In this document: positions 17,700 to 26,559 of the stretch, in pieces
Numbering within the stretch: the stretch's first letter is position 1
Layout of the letters: every line of letters starts with the position of its first letter
DNA from: AWTP1-13 sp963775835
GTDB taxonomy: Bacteria; Pseudomonadota; Alphaproteobacteria; Rhizobiales; Hyphomicrobiaceae
Length of the DNA stretch: 64,000 bases
Direction: 5' to 3'
Assembly: GCA_963775835.1 (NCBI GenBank)
Contig: CAVZKV010000006.1
Span: 10,025 to 74,024 of the forward strand
Notes under the pieces: model-generated
The model's database searches: none
Seen by the model: only the letters and a program-made list of their open reading frames with translations
What the model was told of the DNA's origin: nothing
Made by a program: the position numbers and the translations under genes

Positions 17700-18383
17700 T
17701 TAAAGGTCCGCCCAATAGCGGATCAGGTTGTGGTAAATACCGGTCAGCCGCACGCACGCCGCATCCTCCACGCCGCGCTCGGTCGAAAGCTCCTGGATGG
17801 TCTGGTCGAGGTCGAACAGCAAGGAGCGCGCGCCGTCGTCGCGGATCATGCTTTGCAGCCAGAAAAATGAAGCGATCCGCATGCCGCGGAGGACGGGGTT
17901 GACGTGATGCAAACTGGTTGCCGGGTAAAGCACCATGTCGCCGGCCGGCAGCTTCACCTCATGCACCCCGTATTTGTCCTCAACTGCCAATTCGCCACCA
18001 TCGTATTCCTCCGGCTCCGCCAAAAATAGGGTGACCGACAAGTCCGTGCGAATGCGAACCGGGGTGCCCGGGACGGCCCGGATAGCCCCGTCGACATGGG
18101 TGCCGAAATGCTGGCCGACGCCATAGCGATTGAACAGCGGCGGGAATATTTTCATGGGAATTGCGGCAGAAATGAATAGCGGGGAGCGGGAGAGCGCCTC
18201 CAGGATCATGGCGCCGAGTTGCTCGGCGGCGGGCGAGGCCTCGGGCAATTGCATGTTGTGCTTTACCGAGCCGGATTGGGGTCCAGCCGTGCCGCGTCCA
18301 TCGACCCACTCCGCCGCGTCCATGACCTGGCGGCAGCGTTTGACTTGCTGCTTGCTGAGCACTTGCGGGATAGCGAGCAGCAC
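17700..18383 (-). CDS. piuC: PKHD-type 2-oxoglutarate/Fe(II) hydroxylase (PiuC/YbiX family)
   Basis: The 227 residues match the usual length of the YbiX/PiuC family. The iron ligands H96, D98 (in GTHVDG) and H159 (LHHVNP) and the 2-oxoglutarate arginine R169 (RGMRIASFF) are in place and carry the same numbering as the family. The family is linked to iron-siderophore uptake and sits next to Fiu/PiuA receptors in many bacteria. Here it follows the Fiu-like receptor gene by about 90 bases in the same direction. The substrate is not firmly known. Confidence 0.9.
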   Translation of the reverse strand: MLLAIPQVLSKQQVKRCRQVMDAAEWVDGRGTAGPQSGSVKHNMQLPEASPAAEQLGAMILEALSRSPLFISAAIPMKIFPPLFNRYGVGQHFGTHVDGAIRAVPGTPVRIRTDLSVTLFLAEPEEYDGGELAVEDKYGVHEVKLPAGDMVLYPATSLHHVNPVLRGMRIASFFWLQSMIRDDGARSLLFDLDQTIQELSTERGVEDAACVRLTGIYHNLIRYWADL

Positions 18384-18474
18384 GATTAATCCTCCGGCAA
18401 CGCGGGCCCCCGCGCTGGCTAGCCGCGCGGAGGCCCATTGTCTCGACCGGGGGGCTGCTCCGATCGGTAGACGC

Positions 18475-20878
18475 CTAGTATTTCCAATTCAGCGTCAGGT
18501 AACCAGCCCGCCCCGGCGCCACAAAGGCAAACGGTGTCGCATTGCGATAGAGCAAGTTGTAGTAGAGCTCATTTGTGATGTTGATAACGTTCAGTTGGGC
18601 GGAAAAATTGTCGCTGAACTTGTATTCGGAGAGGAGGTCGAAGCGCCAGTGCGCCGGGATGTGGTTGCCCTCGTTGGCGACGGCAAACAGCCCGCCAAAC
18701 ACCTCGCTCGCATAGATCGCCTGTCCACCGACCGACAACCTGTCGGTCAGCTGGTATTTGCTCAGCAGGTTGAACTGGGTCTTGGGAATATTGGCGAGTT
18801 CACGGTCGACAAAGGCGGAGGTCGATGACTTCGTCACCTCGGTTTCCATCACCACCAAACCGCCATAGACGCTCCAGCGCTCGGTGACCTTACCCTGCGC
18901 ACCGAACTCCACCCCGCGCACCCGGAAGGCGCCCGACGACGTCGGCGGATTGGTACCGCCGAGCGGATTGGGCTCGCGGGCATTTTCCTTCTCCGTTTGG
19001 AACAGGGCGACGGTCGCCAGCAGGCGGCGGTTGAACAGCTCCCATTTGGTCCCCACCTCGATGGCCGTGTTCTTTTCCGGCTCGAGGCCTGCAAGCGCCA
19101 CGGCCAGGCCGCCGTAGTCGGTCTGCGTCGCGTCCAACTCCTGGCCGACCGGATTGGAGGAGGTGGCGTAGGCCGCATAGAAGGCGGCAATCGGAATGGG
19201 CTTATAGACGATGCCCACGTTCCAATTGAACAGGGTGTCTTGCCGCGAGCCATTGGGGTCATTGTTGGGATTGGCATTGACCGGGCCCGAGTTCGTATCG
19301 CTCGAAGCGATCGAGCCTGACGCCGCCATTGATAATCCACTGCGGGTTGAGCTTGATGGTGTCGAGCAGATAGGCGGCCGCGGTATCGATTTGCCGATTG
19401 ATCGGCGCCGTCAGGTTGTTGGGTATGTTGGGCGCAACGGGCTGCGGATTGTCGAGATCGACGTCCTGGTTGAGCAGATTGGCGCCATTGCGCTGGTAGC
19501 TCCTTTGCGTCACCTCCTCGCGGCTCAATTCCAGGCCCGCCACCAGGGTGTGCCGCCACGCACCGGTGTTGAATTTGACCGTGACGTCGGTCTGGTTGGC
19601 AAGCAGGTCGGTCTCCTGCAAGCGGTTGGCGTTGTGGACGTTGGTGGTCCATAGGGCGGGGTTGGGCTCGCCGGCAATGTTCGTCCCTTCCGGACTGGAG
19701 GCAAGATAGTCCACGGTGGTCCGACCAACACGCGTCTTGCTTGTCACCTTGACGCCGTCGGTCACCTTCCATTCGGCCGTACCGGTGACGATGTCGGCCT
19801 CGTTCTTCATGAAGTCGCGGCCGGGCCTGGCGTCGCCGTACCAGGTGTCGCGGGGAACGCCGGCCGTCTCGGTGACCGGCAAGCGGGTGCGCGGATCGAA
19901 CGGCACGCCGAAGTCGGGCACGCCGTCGGTGCGCAAGCGGTAATAATCGACCGTGAACTTGAAGGCGTCCGTCGGCTTGATGGTCGCGGCCAGAAGTCCG
20001 CCCCAGCGCTGATCCTGGACATCATCGTCGCGCCCGGCGACGTGCTGGTCATGGAACAGCACGTTGCCGCGCACGGCCAAGCCCGAACTAATCACCTGAT
20101 TGAGGTCGACCGTGGTGCGGACGGTCTTGTCGGTGCCAAACATGGTCGACACGTCGAGGAAATTATAGGCTTCGTTCGGCTTCTTGGTGATGAGGTTGAT
20201 GGCGCCGCCCGTGACGCCGCGTCCGGCGATGGTTCCACCCGGGCCCTTGTAGACCTCGACCTGCTCGACGGCGAAGGTCTCGCGCGAGGCATTGCCCGGG
20301 TCGCGCATGCCATCGACAAAGATGTCACCGCGCGCGTTGAAGCCGCGGATGTAGAGGGAATTGCCGAAGGCGTTGCCGCCCTCGGCGAAGCCTAAGGTGA
20401 CGCCCGGTGTCTGGCGCGCCAACTCGCGCACGGACGTTGTCGCCTTGTCCTCCAACACCTCCTTGGAGATGGCCGTGATCGTCTTTGGCGTGTCGGCCAA
20501 CGGTTCCGTAATCTTATTGGAGCCCGACTCCTGGACCTTGTAGGGTGCGCCAGCATCGACGTAGGGACTTGCCGCCTTTTGCTCTGGCGTCGGCGCGGGC
20601 GCCGGTGCGGCGCTTCCCGCCGTGGCGGTTGGCGAGCTTGCTGCCCGTTTTTTTGCCGAGTTTGCCTCGACGCTGAGCGGGGGAAGTGGGCTCGTGCCCG
20701 ACGCACTTTGGGCGATTGCCAGACTGGTCGGAGACGCCGCCAGCAGACAGGCCGCCGTCACGAGCTTGGCTCGGTTGACATCGACGCGAGATTGCGCGCG
20801 TCGTGTGGTCTCTGGGGCAGTGGGTGCGCCCTGCAGCGGGCGGCGCAATGATCCTGGAACGCGAGCTGAACTGTGCAT
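18475..20878 (-). pseudogene. TonB-dependent siderophore receptor (Fiu-like), one frameshift
   Basis: Two overlapping frames join to an approximately 790-residue outer-membrane receptor. The first (ATG 20878, AGAGGG ribosome site) carries the signal region, a plug domain (LADTPKTITAISKEVLED, SLYIRGFNARGDIFVDGM, GPGGTIAGRGVTGGAINL) and half of the barrel. The second begins near 19310 at DTNSGPVNANPN and ends with the barrel terminus YLTLNWKY. One extra base around 19300-19310 explains the break. The Fiu-like plug and the neighbouring piuC support catecholate or catecholate-like siderophore uptake. The barrel end is intact, so a sequencing error is quite possible. A possible iron-type operator lies upstream. 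Confidence 0.85.
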
Positions 20879-20997
20879 ACGATCCCTCTCATCGCGTTAC
20901 GCAACTTACTGAACCACCGCACAAAACCGTGATCGGCGGCGATTGTCTCAAACACGCGATGGCTGGGATCGAAGAACGCCTGGCTACGCAGGGCCTC

Positions 20998-21027
20998 ACA
21001 CTACGTATTCCTGACTTTCATAGTCAA
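20998..21027 (-). promoter_or_regulatory. Candidate fiu promoter with overlapping iron-responsive operator (TGA-N9-TCA)
   Basis: On the minus strand TTGACT (21027-21022) and TAGTGT (21003-20998) are spaced by 18 bases and could be the -35 and -10 of the receptor gene, about 120 bases upstream of its ATG. The inverted repeat TGACT-TTCAT-AGTCA at 21012-21026 overlaps the -35. It fits the TGA-N9-TCA pattern described for RirA-regulated iron genes in rhizobia. The link to RirA is inference from the pattern and the gene downstream. Confidence 0.4.
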
Positions 21028-21187
21028 GTATAAGATGAAGCGTCGAGGCATTTGCCTCGCGAGCGTGGCCTCATGCGCCCTCGACAACACGCTGCCGTGC
21101 TCCCCACTTAGATGGAGGGGCCGTCGTGCCGCGGCAGGGTTCGCGGCAGCAAGGCTAGCGTTCGCCGGCAGGTTTGGAGTTTCTGCG

Positions 21188-21496
21188 ATGAGGCTGAGGT
21201 TGCAATTTGTGCCAGTGGCCATGGTCTTGCTCGGCGCGCCGGTCGGCGCGGTCCACGCGGGGCCGGTGAATGCCCAAGCGGGCGCGTTCGCGCGCGCAAT
21301 CGGCGGCGTTAGTCCGGTGGCGGCGCGCTGCGGGCGCAAGGGGCAAGGCCCCTGCCGGGCGCTGCGCGGGGCGCCGGCGGGGAGTGCCTATGCACCAAGC
21401 GACTACTATGTACATGACGCCAGCAAGTTGCCGTTCGGCAGCGAGCGTTGGCGCGATCAGATGCGGCGCGAAAATCGCCTTGGCAATCCCGGCTGA
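21188..21496 (+). CDS. Small exported hypothetical protein
   Basis: This 102-residue frame starts with a clear signal-type segment (MRLRLQFVPVAMVLLGAPVGAVHA), a probable cleavage after AHA-like VHA, and a C-terminal block YVHDASKLPFGSERWRDQMRRE. That block resembles short conserved exported proteins of Rhizobiales, though I cannot name a family. It is divergent from the siderophore receptor, with the iron-type operator between them. No strong ribosome site is visible. Confidence 0.5.
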   Translation: MRLRLQFVPVAMVLLGAPVGAVHAGPVNAQAGAFARAIGGVSPVAARCGRKGQGPCRALRGAPAGSAYAPSDYYVHDASKLPFGSERWRDQMRRENRLGNPG

Positions 21497-22189
21497 AGGG
21501 CTGGGCACAGGGGCGGGCAACCCTGGGCTGCGCGAAACTGCGCGGCGAGAGCCAGAGGGAACGGCCCAAAGCCGTCCCTAGGCGGGAACGGGGCGCACCC
21601 CCTCCGAACAGTATGGACATATCGTTGCCAGCGCCAAGCTCGGAACGCTTTGCCAACTTGGGCCCGTTCTGTCGAATTATATCTTTTTGTCAGTCCGGAC
21701 GCTGCACCACGGTATATTCGCAAGTATATTCTCGATTCGGAGCGGCGCTTGGCCGGCCCTTGCGCGATTAAACGATTTCCCGCACCCGTTTGATCGACGC
21801 CTTGCGCTCTGACCGGTTCCGCTCCTCCATCTCCCCCTGTCTGTACCACGGCGCCAGCAAGGCTTGCATGTGCGCGGTGGCACGGGTTGGGGCCTTTCTT
21901 TGCTAGCGCCCCGGCCAACCGTTGCCGAAGGCTAGGGCGGGCCAAGCGGCTGGACGTGGCACCCCAAGCCAAGGCGGGGTATGCCGCGGTCAATGCTGAG
22001 ATCGGGGCTCTGTGCCGACATCGCGGCAGCTCTAATTGCATGTACACAAATAATTTTTTTGATCGCAATGGGAACGCGACCGCAGCCTTTACGTTGTGCC
22101 AATATCCACGCGCGCGAGCGCGCGGGCGCGTCTGCCGCAACCAGCGGCCGCAGTGAAGCGTGAGTGCGCGTAGCCCAGCTACTCACTCA
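21497..22189. other. Region without a supported gene
   Basis: No frame here shows a credible protein or a ribosome site. Local base composition dips (an A/T-rich patch near 21680-21750 and 22045-22065), unlike the surrounding genes. Confidence 0.5.
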
Positions 22190-22522
22190 ATGACGCAAAG
22201 CCTCATCGTCTTCGCCGCTCTGCAGGTCGCCAGCTTGGCGGTCATCTTGGCGTTCACCGCACTGGAGAGCCTGCGCTCGGGCACGGAACGCGGCAAGCGA
22301 CCAGCGAAAGCAGGACCGGGCCTCGACCGAGGGCCCAGGCGCAAGCAACGACACGGGCGCAATCCTTCGCGCGGGCTCACGTCGTTGCGCGAGGCAGCAG
22401 CGGCGGGGCGCGGGCGTGCTGGGTCCAACCAAGGCCACAGACGTTTCTTCGACAATTCGAGGGGGCTCAATGCTGATCAAGACGGCCACAGCGCCAAACC
22501 ATGCGCACTACCTGCAACCTGA
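22190..22522 (+). CDS. Possible small membrane protein, hypothetical
   Basis: The first 30 residues (MTQSLIVFAALQVASLAVIL, then AFTALESLRS) form a convincing transmembrane helix. The rest is arginine/glycine-rich and looks non-natural, and it overlaps the better-supported gene starting at 22470. The true gene may be shorter, frameshifted or absent. Confidence 0.25.
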   Translation: MTQSLIVFAALQVASLAVILAFTALESLRSGTERGKRPAKAGPGLDRGPRRKQRHGRNPSRGLTSLREAAAAGRGRAGSNQGHRRFFDNSRGLNADQDGHSAKPCALPAT

Positions 22523-22727
22523 TTTCTGGTCGGACGTCTATAGCGGCCGGCCCATCGCCATTCTCAATCACTACGGTCGCCTGCACGTCTATCTCGACCA
22601 CATCCTGCAACACAACGTCGTCTTTGCCGAACGGGTGGATGCGCTTGCATGGCTCATCCAACGCATCGAGCAAGGCATGTCGACGGGAGCTGACGCGGCC
22701 CCGGCAAATGTCGCTGATCCCGCCTAG
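22470..22727 (+). CDS. Conserved-looking hypothetical protein
   Basis: This 85-residue protein has a GAGGGGG ribosome site a few bases before the ATG. It has a balanced composition (FWSDVYSGRPIAILNHYGRL, HVYLDHILQHNVVFA), suggesting a small soluble alpha/beta protein. No family is recognised and no membrane or signal segment is seen. Neighbours on both sides are also small hypothetical genes on the plus strand. Confidence 0.5.
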   Translation: MLIKTATAPNHAHYLQPDFWSDVYSGRPIAILNHYGRLHVYLDHILQHNVVFAERVDALAWLIQRIEQGMSTGADAAPANVADPA

Positions 22728-23119
22728 GGCCACGGGCCCTATCCCCGTCGGCCTCTTGGGAAACGGGGGAGTTGTATCGGCCAGCGAGGGCCTCATGCAT
22801 GACGGCGACCCGAAACGCGCCGACCGCAAAGCGGAGCTGCTGGCCGCTTTTCCTCCGCACACGCCTGGCCGCGGGCCGGCGCCGAGGCTTCGGCACCACC
22901 GGCTCTCGCCATCACGGACCGGCGGGGGAAATCGGTGCGCGTGCGCGCCACGGCTACGCCAGCGCTCAGGCTCGATGCGTCCAGCCCCCTGGCGCCGTGG
23001 TGCGCCGGATCTGAGGGTCGGCTCGGGTAGGTGAGGGAAAAATGGCCTCGGTCGCTTTGTTTGGAACGCAATCGGCGGATCTGCGTTCGCCACCTGGGTG
23101 GGAGGGACGTAGCAGGTCA

Positions 23120-23302
23120 ATGTCGCCAGATTCTCCTGACGAGCAACGCGACGGCCAGCATTGGCGACGGCTGGAAGCAGAAGCCCGCCTTATTGCCCTG
23201 ACGATGGCCGATCCAGAACGGAAGCGGATCATGCTTTTCATTGCCGAGGGCTACAAGCTTCTTGCCCAGCGCGCAGAGTTGCGCGACATTGGCCCAAAAT
23301 AA
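23120..23302 (+). CDS. 60-residue helical protein, first of a tandem paralogous pair
   Basis: The core reads HWRRLEAEARLIALTMADPE followed by KRIMLFIAEGYKLLAQRAE, a two-helix pattern (HWR-x-AEEAR ... MLxIAxxYxxLAxRAE) that I know as a very common family of short proteins in Bradyrhizobium and relatives, of unknown function. The paralogue at 23372 has the same length and layout. The ATG at 23120 gives the same length as the paralogue. It is cytoplasmic, with no signal. Confidence 0.65.
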   Translation: MSPDSPDEQRDGQHWRRLEAEARLIALTMADPERKRIMLFIAEGYKLLAQRAELRDIGPK

Positions 23303-23371
23303 TTGCGGTGGACCCGAGGACACAGCGTTCACGGAGCGGAACTGCGTGTCTGCGTCGGATGTTTGCCCCCC

Positions 23372-23554
23372 ATGAGCCTTACACCTCAGCCCGACGAGGA
23401 TGAACCAACGCACTGGCGTCGGTGCGCCGAGGATGCGCGCCGGAACGCCGAGCAAAGTATCGATCAGGTTACCAAAAAGATCCTGGCCGACATCGCCGAC
23501 GCCTATGACCAACTGGCGGCCCTCGCGGAAGCGAAGCTCGCCTGCCATAAGTGA
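23372..23554 (+). CDS. 60-residue helical protein, second of a tandem paralogous pair
   Basis: The core HWRRCAEDARRNAEQSIDQ followed by KKILADIADAYDQLAALAEAK aligns end to end with the protein at 23120 (HWRR, then a helix, then IA-x-x-Y-x-x-LA). Both have 60 residues and an acidic N-terminus (DSPDEQ versus PDEDEP). A local duplication 70 bases apart followed by divergence is the simple reading. Function is unknown. Confidence 0.65.
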   Translation: MSLTPQPDEDEPTHWRRCAEDARRNAEQSIDQVTKKILADIADAYDQLAALAEAKLACHK

Positions 23555-23779
23555 GCACAGCCTGCGCGAGGTCGCGACGTTCGGCACCTCGGCGTTGCAA
23601 CTCGGGCGTGAGGCCTGTGCCACGCTTGAGGCTATGCAGCCGCCGTTCTGTCCGCCCGTCGCAGGCGCAACCGGCGCCGAACATGGGCGTTAGCCAGCCA
23701 GGTCCCACAAGGCGCGAAGTAGGGCGCGAAGTGGGGCGGGAAGTGGGAAGAAGACGCGCCGCGTTCAGGTAGGTCGAAA

Positions 23780-24052
23780 ATGCCAAAGAAATTCCAGAGA
23801 CCCCCGCGCGGGCGGCAGAACAATCGCGGTCCCGCACCGCATTTCCGATCGCGCGCGACGCAATCGCAGCGAGGCGGCGGCCGGTCCGTCGCCGACGCCA
23901 AACGGCAATACGAGCGTTATCTCGCGCTGGCTCGCGCCGCGCTCATGAACGGCGATGACATCGAAGCACAAAATTTTTATCAGCATGCCGAACATTTTTT
24001 CCGCACGATGCGGGAACAGGATGCCACCGAGTTGGTCGAGCCTGCCAATTGA
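23780..24052 (+). CDS. DUF4167 domain protein (short)
   Basis: The 90-residue protein has a basic Arg/Asn/Gly-rich N-terminus and the DUF4167 core ADAKRQYERYLALARAALM followed by DDIEAQNFYQHAEHFFRTM. The family is characteristic of Alphaproteobacteria, where members usually have 200 or more residues with a long low-complexity tail; here the tail is missing. The basic head suggests RNA or DNA binding, but the role is unknown. Confidence 0.75.
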   Translation: MPKKFQRPPRGRQNNRGPAPHFRSRATQSQRGGGRSVADAKRQYERYLALARAALMNGDDIEAQNFYQHAEHFFRTMREQDATELVEPAN

Positions 24053-24211
24053 GGCAACGCCAAGACCCGCATAGGCGCCCGCGCTGATTTCGGCGGCCAT
24101 GTTTGATGTCGCTGGGCTCTTGCGCACGATGGTGGCCTTTGTGGGCACCCACCGCAGCCGCGAGGCCGCCAGCCATCGGCCCGGCGGGGCGCGTTCGCTC
24201 AGCTGCCTGGG

Positions 24212-25180
24212 TCACCTGAGCTTGATGCGGTCCGATAGCGCCAGCCCGGCGCAGACCTTGAGCCCCGACGGCAGGTAGTCAAACCGCGTTGCGCTCTCCG
24301 TGTCGGGCGCCAACAGGGTTCCAACCAGCGTCGCGCCAAGTCCTCCCTCTCGCGGTCCCGCGAGCTCGGGTCCACCCATCTCGGTCCAGGAGAGATTGAG
24401 CAGCCCAGGGGGCATGGTCATGTCGGCCGCCCAGTCCACTTCGATCTGGCCTCCATCCGCCGTGAGCGCGCCGTGCTTGCTGGCGTTGGTCGCGAGTTCG
24501 TGCATTGCAAGCCCGACGCGCACAGCCGGGTTTGGGGCGAGCCAAACATTGGGCCCGCGCAGCAGGAAGCGATCGCGCCCAAATGGTCCGATCACGGCTT
24601 CAATGATCGAGGCGAGGCTCGCACCCTCACCGGCGGTTTGCATGAGAATGTCATGAGCGCGCGCCATGGCGTGGACGCGACTTATCAACAGGGCTTCAAA
24701 CTCATCGAGCGAGGCAACGGAACGCCGCGTGAAGCTGACGAGGGATTGCACGATCGCCAAGGAGTTCTTGACGCGATGACTGAGTTCACGGATCAGCAGC
24801 TCCCGGTGCGACTCGGCGTCTCGCAGCCGCAGCAGGGTGCGAACCGCGCCGACGAATTCCATGCGCTCGATTGGTTCGGCCAGATAAGCGTCCGCGACGT
24901 CCTCGCGATCGGCGGCATCATCGACTGGCGCCGGGGACGTTGCCGAGGTCTGCAGCACAAGCAGGCCAACGTTTTGACGCTTGATGAGCTTACAAAGCTG
25001 CAATCCAGCCATGTCCGGAAGCTGAACGTCGACGACGGCAAGCTCTATGGGATTTGCCGCGATCGTCGCTATGGCGGAGGCCGCGCTTGCCGTCGCGTGC
25101 ACGCGATATCCCAATGCGGCAAGCTGACGAGATTTGCGAAGACGGCCAGGCTCATTGCTGTCGACGACCAAGATGGCCAT
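24212..25180 (-). CDS. Hybrid REC-HWE/HisKA_2 sensor histidine kinase
   Basis: The protein has 322 residues. Residues 1-120 form a receiver domain (ILVVDSNEPG at the start, phospho-acceptor Asp in VVDVQLPDM). Residues from about 125 form a HisKA_2/HWE-type kinase with the histidine in IRELSHRVKNSLAIVQSL and an ATPase part with MHELATNASKHGAL. The receiver's acidic pair is reduced: the usual DD or ED near residue 8 reads VDSNE. It is cytoplasmic with no input domain other than REC, so it probably relays signals from another kinase. Such proteins often act in the general stress response of Alphaproteobacteria. No partner regulator is adjacent. Confidence 0.85.
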   Translation of the reverse strand: MAILVVDSNEPGRLRKSRQLAALGYRVHATASAASAIATIAANPIELAVVDVQLPDMAGLQLCKLIKRQNVGLLVLQTSATSPAPVDDAADREDVADAYLAEPIERMEFVGAVRTLLRLRDAESHRELLIRELSHRVKNSLAIVQSLVSFTRRSVASLDEFEALLISRVHAMARAHDILMQTAGEGASLASIIEAVIGPFGRDRFLLRGPNVWLAPNPAVRVGLAMHELATNASKHGALTADGGQIEVDWAADMTMPPGLLNLSWTEMGGPELAGPREGGLGATLVGTLLAPDTESATRFDYLPSGLKVCAGLALSDRIKLR

Positions 25181-25822
25181 GCTCTGTATCCACTTTGCCT
25201 GGGCGCGCTAACTCCTAGCTGCTTCAGGTCTATCTCCAACGAAGCAGACTGGGACGGGTTCCTCGCTAACCGACGCCGCAACCGAGCTCCGCGCTGTTGA
25301 TATTATGCCGGCGGCCGCATGCATTATCCCTAACGCATGCTGCGCTGAGACCCGCAGCTTGCCTTGCCGCGCAGCGCTCGGACATCTGTCCTCGAGCGTG
25401 GCTCACCGAGTGCATCTGCCGGCGGCCGTCCCGACAGCGCCAGGCACCGGCCACGCCATCCAATACCAGCCCATTGCGCTGCGATCCCGCCGGCAGAAGT
25501 CACCTTGGCATAAGGCGATGTGATGATCGCTGCGGATCGGCACGACCGTGAGCCTGCAATGGACCTACGGCCACCGCTTTCCTGACCACACGCCATTCGC
25601 AGTCCCGTTGCCGGTCGCGCCAAGCTCGTTGCCGCCACGCGCTCACTCGCGCTGCCAACCAAGTGATGGCGCGCGAAGAGGACGTTGTGGCTGCGGTTAA
25701 GCTCGAACGGGCGTTGCCGTTTTTGCCGCGCTCGGCGCACGGCGCGTTCAGATCAGAGGCGGTTCCCTCACAATAAGCGCCAAGGTGCCACGCCGGGCCG
25801 AAAAAAGTAGGGAGCAAAGTTG
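25181..25822. other. Region without a supported gene
   Basis: Frames on both strands are short or lack family-like composition. A 36-codon frame from ATG 25666 (starting MAREEDVVAAVKLERALP) looks protein-like but has no support beyond composition. Confidence 0.4.
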
Positions 25823-26022
25823 ATGCAGCACCCTCTCGTTGCCGCGGTGGTAGGCCGGCTCAAAGGCTGAGTTCGGCTATCGAGCAGCTCGACAAGGCCG
25901 TCGACGAGCTGCATCACGCGGCGGAAGACAAGGACGCAAGCCGCGCCGGTCTGGGGCTGCGCAAGATCAAGGGCCTCTTGCCCCTCATCCAAGCCAGGTA
26001 CCCGTCCGGAATGCTGAACTGA
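25823..26022 (+). pseudogene. Small helical protein gene, probably frameshifted
   Basis: An ATG at 25823 behind AGGGAG opens MQHPLVAAVVGRLKG and then meets a stop. One missing base near CAAAGG brings in a second frame, LSSAIEQLDKAVDELHHAAE followed by GLLPLIQARYPSGMLN, ending at 26022. Together they would make about 66 residues of a plausible two-helix protein. The family is not recognised. Confidence 0.35.
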
Positions 26023-26077
26023 TCGCCTTGAGCCCCCGCGAGCCAGCTTTTTTGCCGTGCCTAGTGGCCAATCCTTG

Positions 26078-26101
26078 CAAGGGCCGCGCCCGCGGCCCTT
26101 G
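26078..26101 (-). terminator. Strong GC hairpin downstream of the small membrane protein gene
   Basis: An 11-bp perfect inverted repeat (CAAGGGCCGCG / CGCGGCCCTTG) with a 2-base centre lies 25 bases past the stop of the minus-strand gene at 26127. It also lies 56 bases past the plus-strand frame ending at 26022. It may terminate transcription from both sides. No U-run follows on either strand. Confidence 0.45.
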
Positions 26102-26126
26102 CCTCACAATCGCTGGTGCCTGCGCG

Positions 26127-26477
26127 CTAGCGCCCCAGCAGGGCGAGCGCGACAACGAGGAGCATTAAACACCACCCGACGTGCCGCCCCCTGGTCGCCA
26201 TGGCGTTGCCGACGGCAGCGTAGCCGTAGATAACGACGGCCACCGCAACCACCCATTGACGGGCCGTTTCGGAGCCGAACATCGGCGCGGCAATCAGCAA
26301 GGCACCCATGGCGATCCAGTCGACGGTGCTGGCTTGCCATACCATCCGTAACAGCTTCCGCGTCCTCCTCGGCTCGATACGCACGTGCGCAAACACGCGC
26401 AGCTCGGCAATGATGCCGTGTGCAACTGCGACAAGAATGGCCACCACGCCCGCGGCCTGAAGCGCCAGATTCCGCAT
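26127..26477 (-). CDS. Small four-helix membrane protein, hypothetical, divergent from tetR
   Basis: This 116-residue protein has four hydrophobic segments (starting AAGVVAILVAVAHGIIAEL, then DWIAMGALLIAAPMF, VVAVAVVIYGYAAVG and GWCLMLLVVALALLG). It looks like a small inner-membrane protein, possibly an efflux or stress-related one, but no family is named. The start at 26477 was chosen because GGAGGTG lies just upstream and the predicted transcript begins near 26501. It is transcribed away from the TetR gene, with a promoter and operator between them, so it is the likely target of that repressor. Confidence 0.7.
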   Translation of the reverse strand: MRNLALQAAGVVAILVAVAHGIIAELRVFAHVRIEPRRTRKLLRMVWQASTVDWIAMGALLIAAPMFGSETARQWVVAVAVVIYGYAAVGNAMATRGRHVGWCLMLLVVALALLGR

Positions 26478-26507
26478 CGCCACCTCCGTACAGGAGTGCA
26501 TGGTGAG

Positions 26508-26535
26508 AGTGTATCGCGCCAATTGCCGCCGTCAA
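26508..26535 (-). promoter_or_regulatory. Candidate sigma70 promoter of the small membrane protein gene
   Basis: On the minus strand TTGACG (26535-26530) and TACACT (26513-26508) are separated by 16 bases, close to consensus. Transcription would begin near 26501, leaving a short leader with the GGAGGTG ribosome site before the ATG at 26477. The adjacent palindrome touches the -35. Confidence 0.5.
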
Positions 26536-26548
26536 TACAGTACTGTAT
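26535..26548. promoter_or_regulatory. Perfect 14-bp palindromic operator between tetR and its divergent neighbour
   Basis: ATACAGTACTGTAT is a perfect palindrome placed 12 bases before the tetR ATG and abutting the -35 of the divergent promoter. A dimeric TetR repressor bound here would block both genes, which is the usual autoregulated TetR arrangement. Confidence 0.6.
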
Positions 26549-26559
26549 GGTGCGTCCAG

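Noticed and set aside
21044..21059. CGAGGCA-TT-TGCCTCG inverted repeat near the siderophore receptor promoter
   Set aside because: The loop is too small for a good terminator and no regulator is known to me for this site; noted only as sequence.
25666..25776. 36-codon frame starting MAREEDVVAAVKLERALP
   Set aside because: Protein-like composition, but too short and without any other support.
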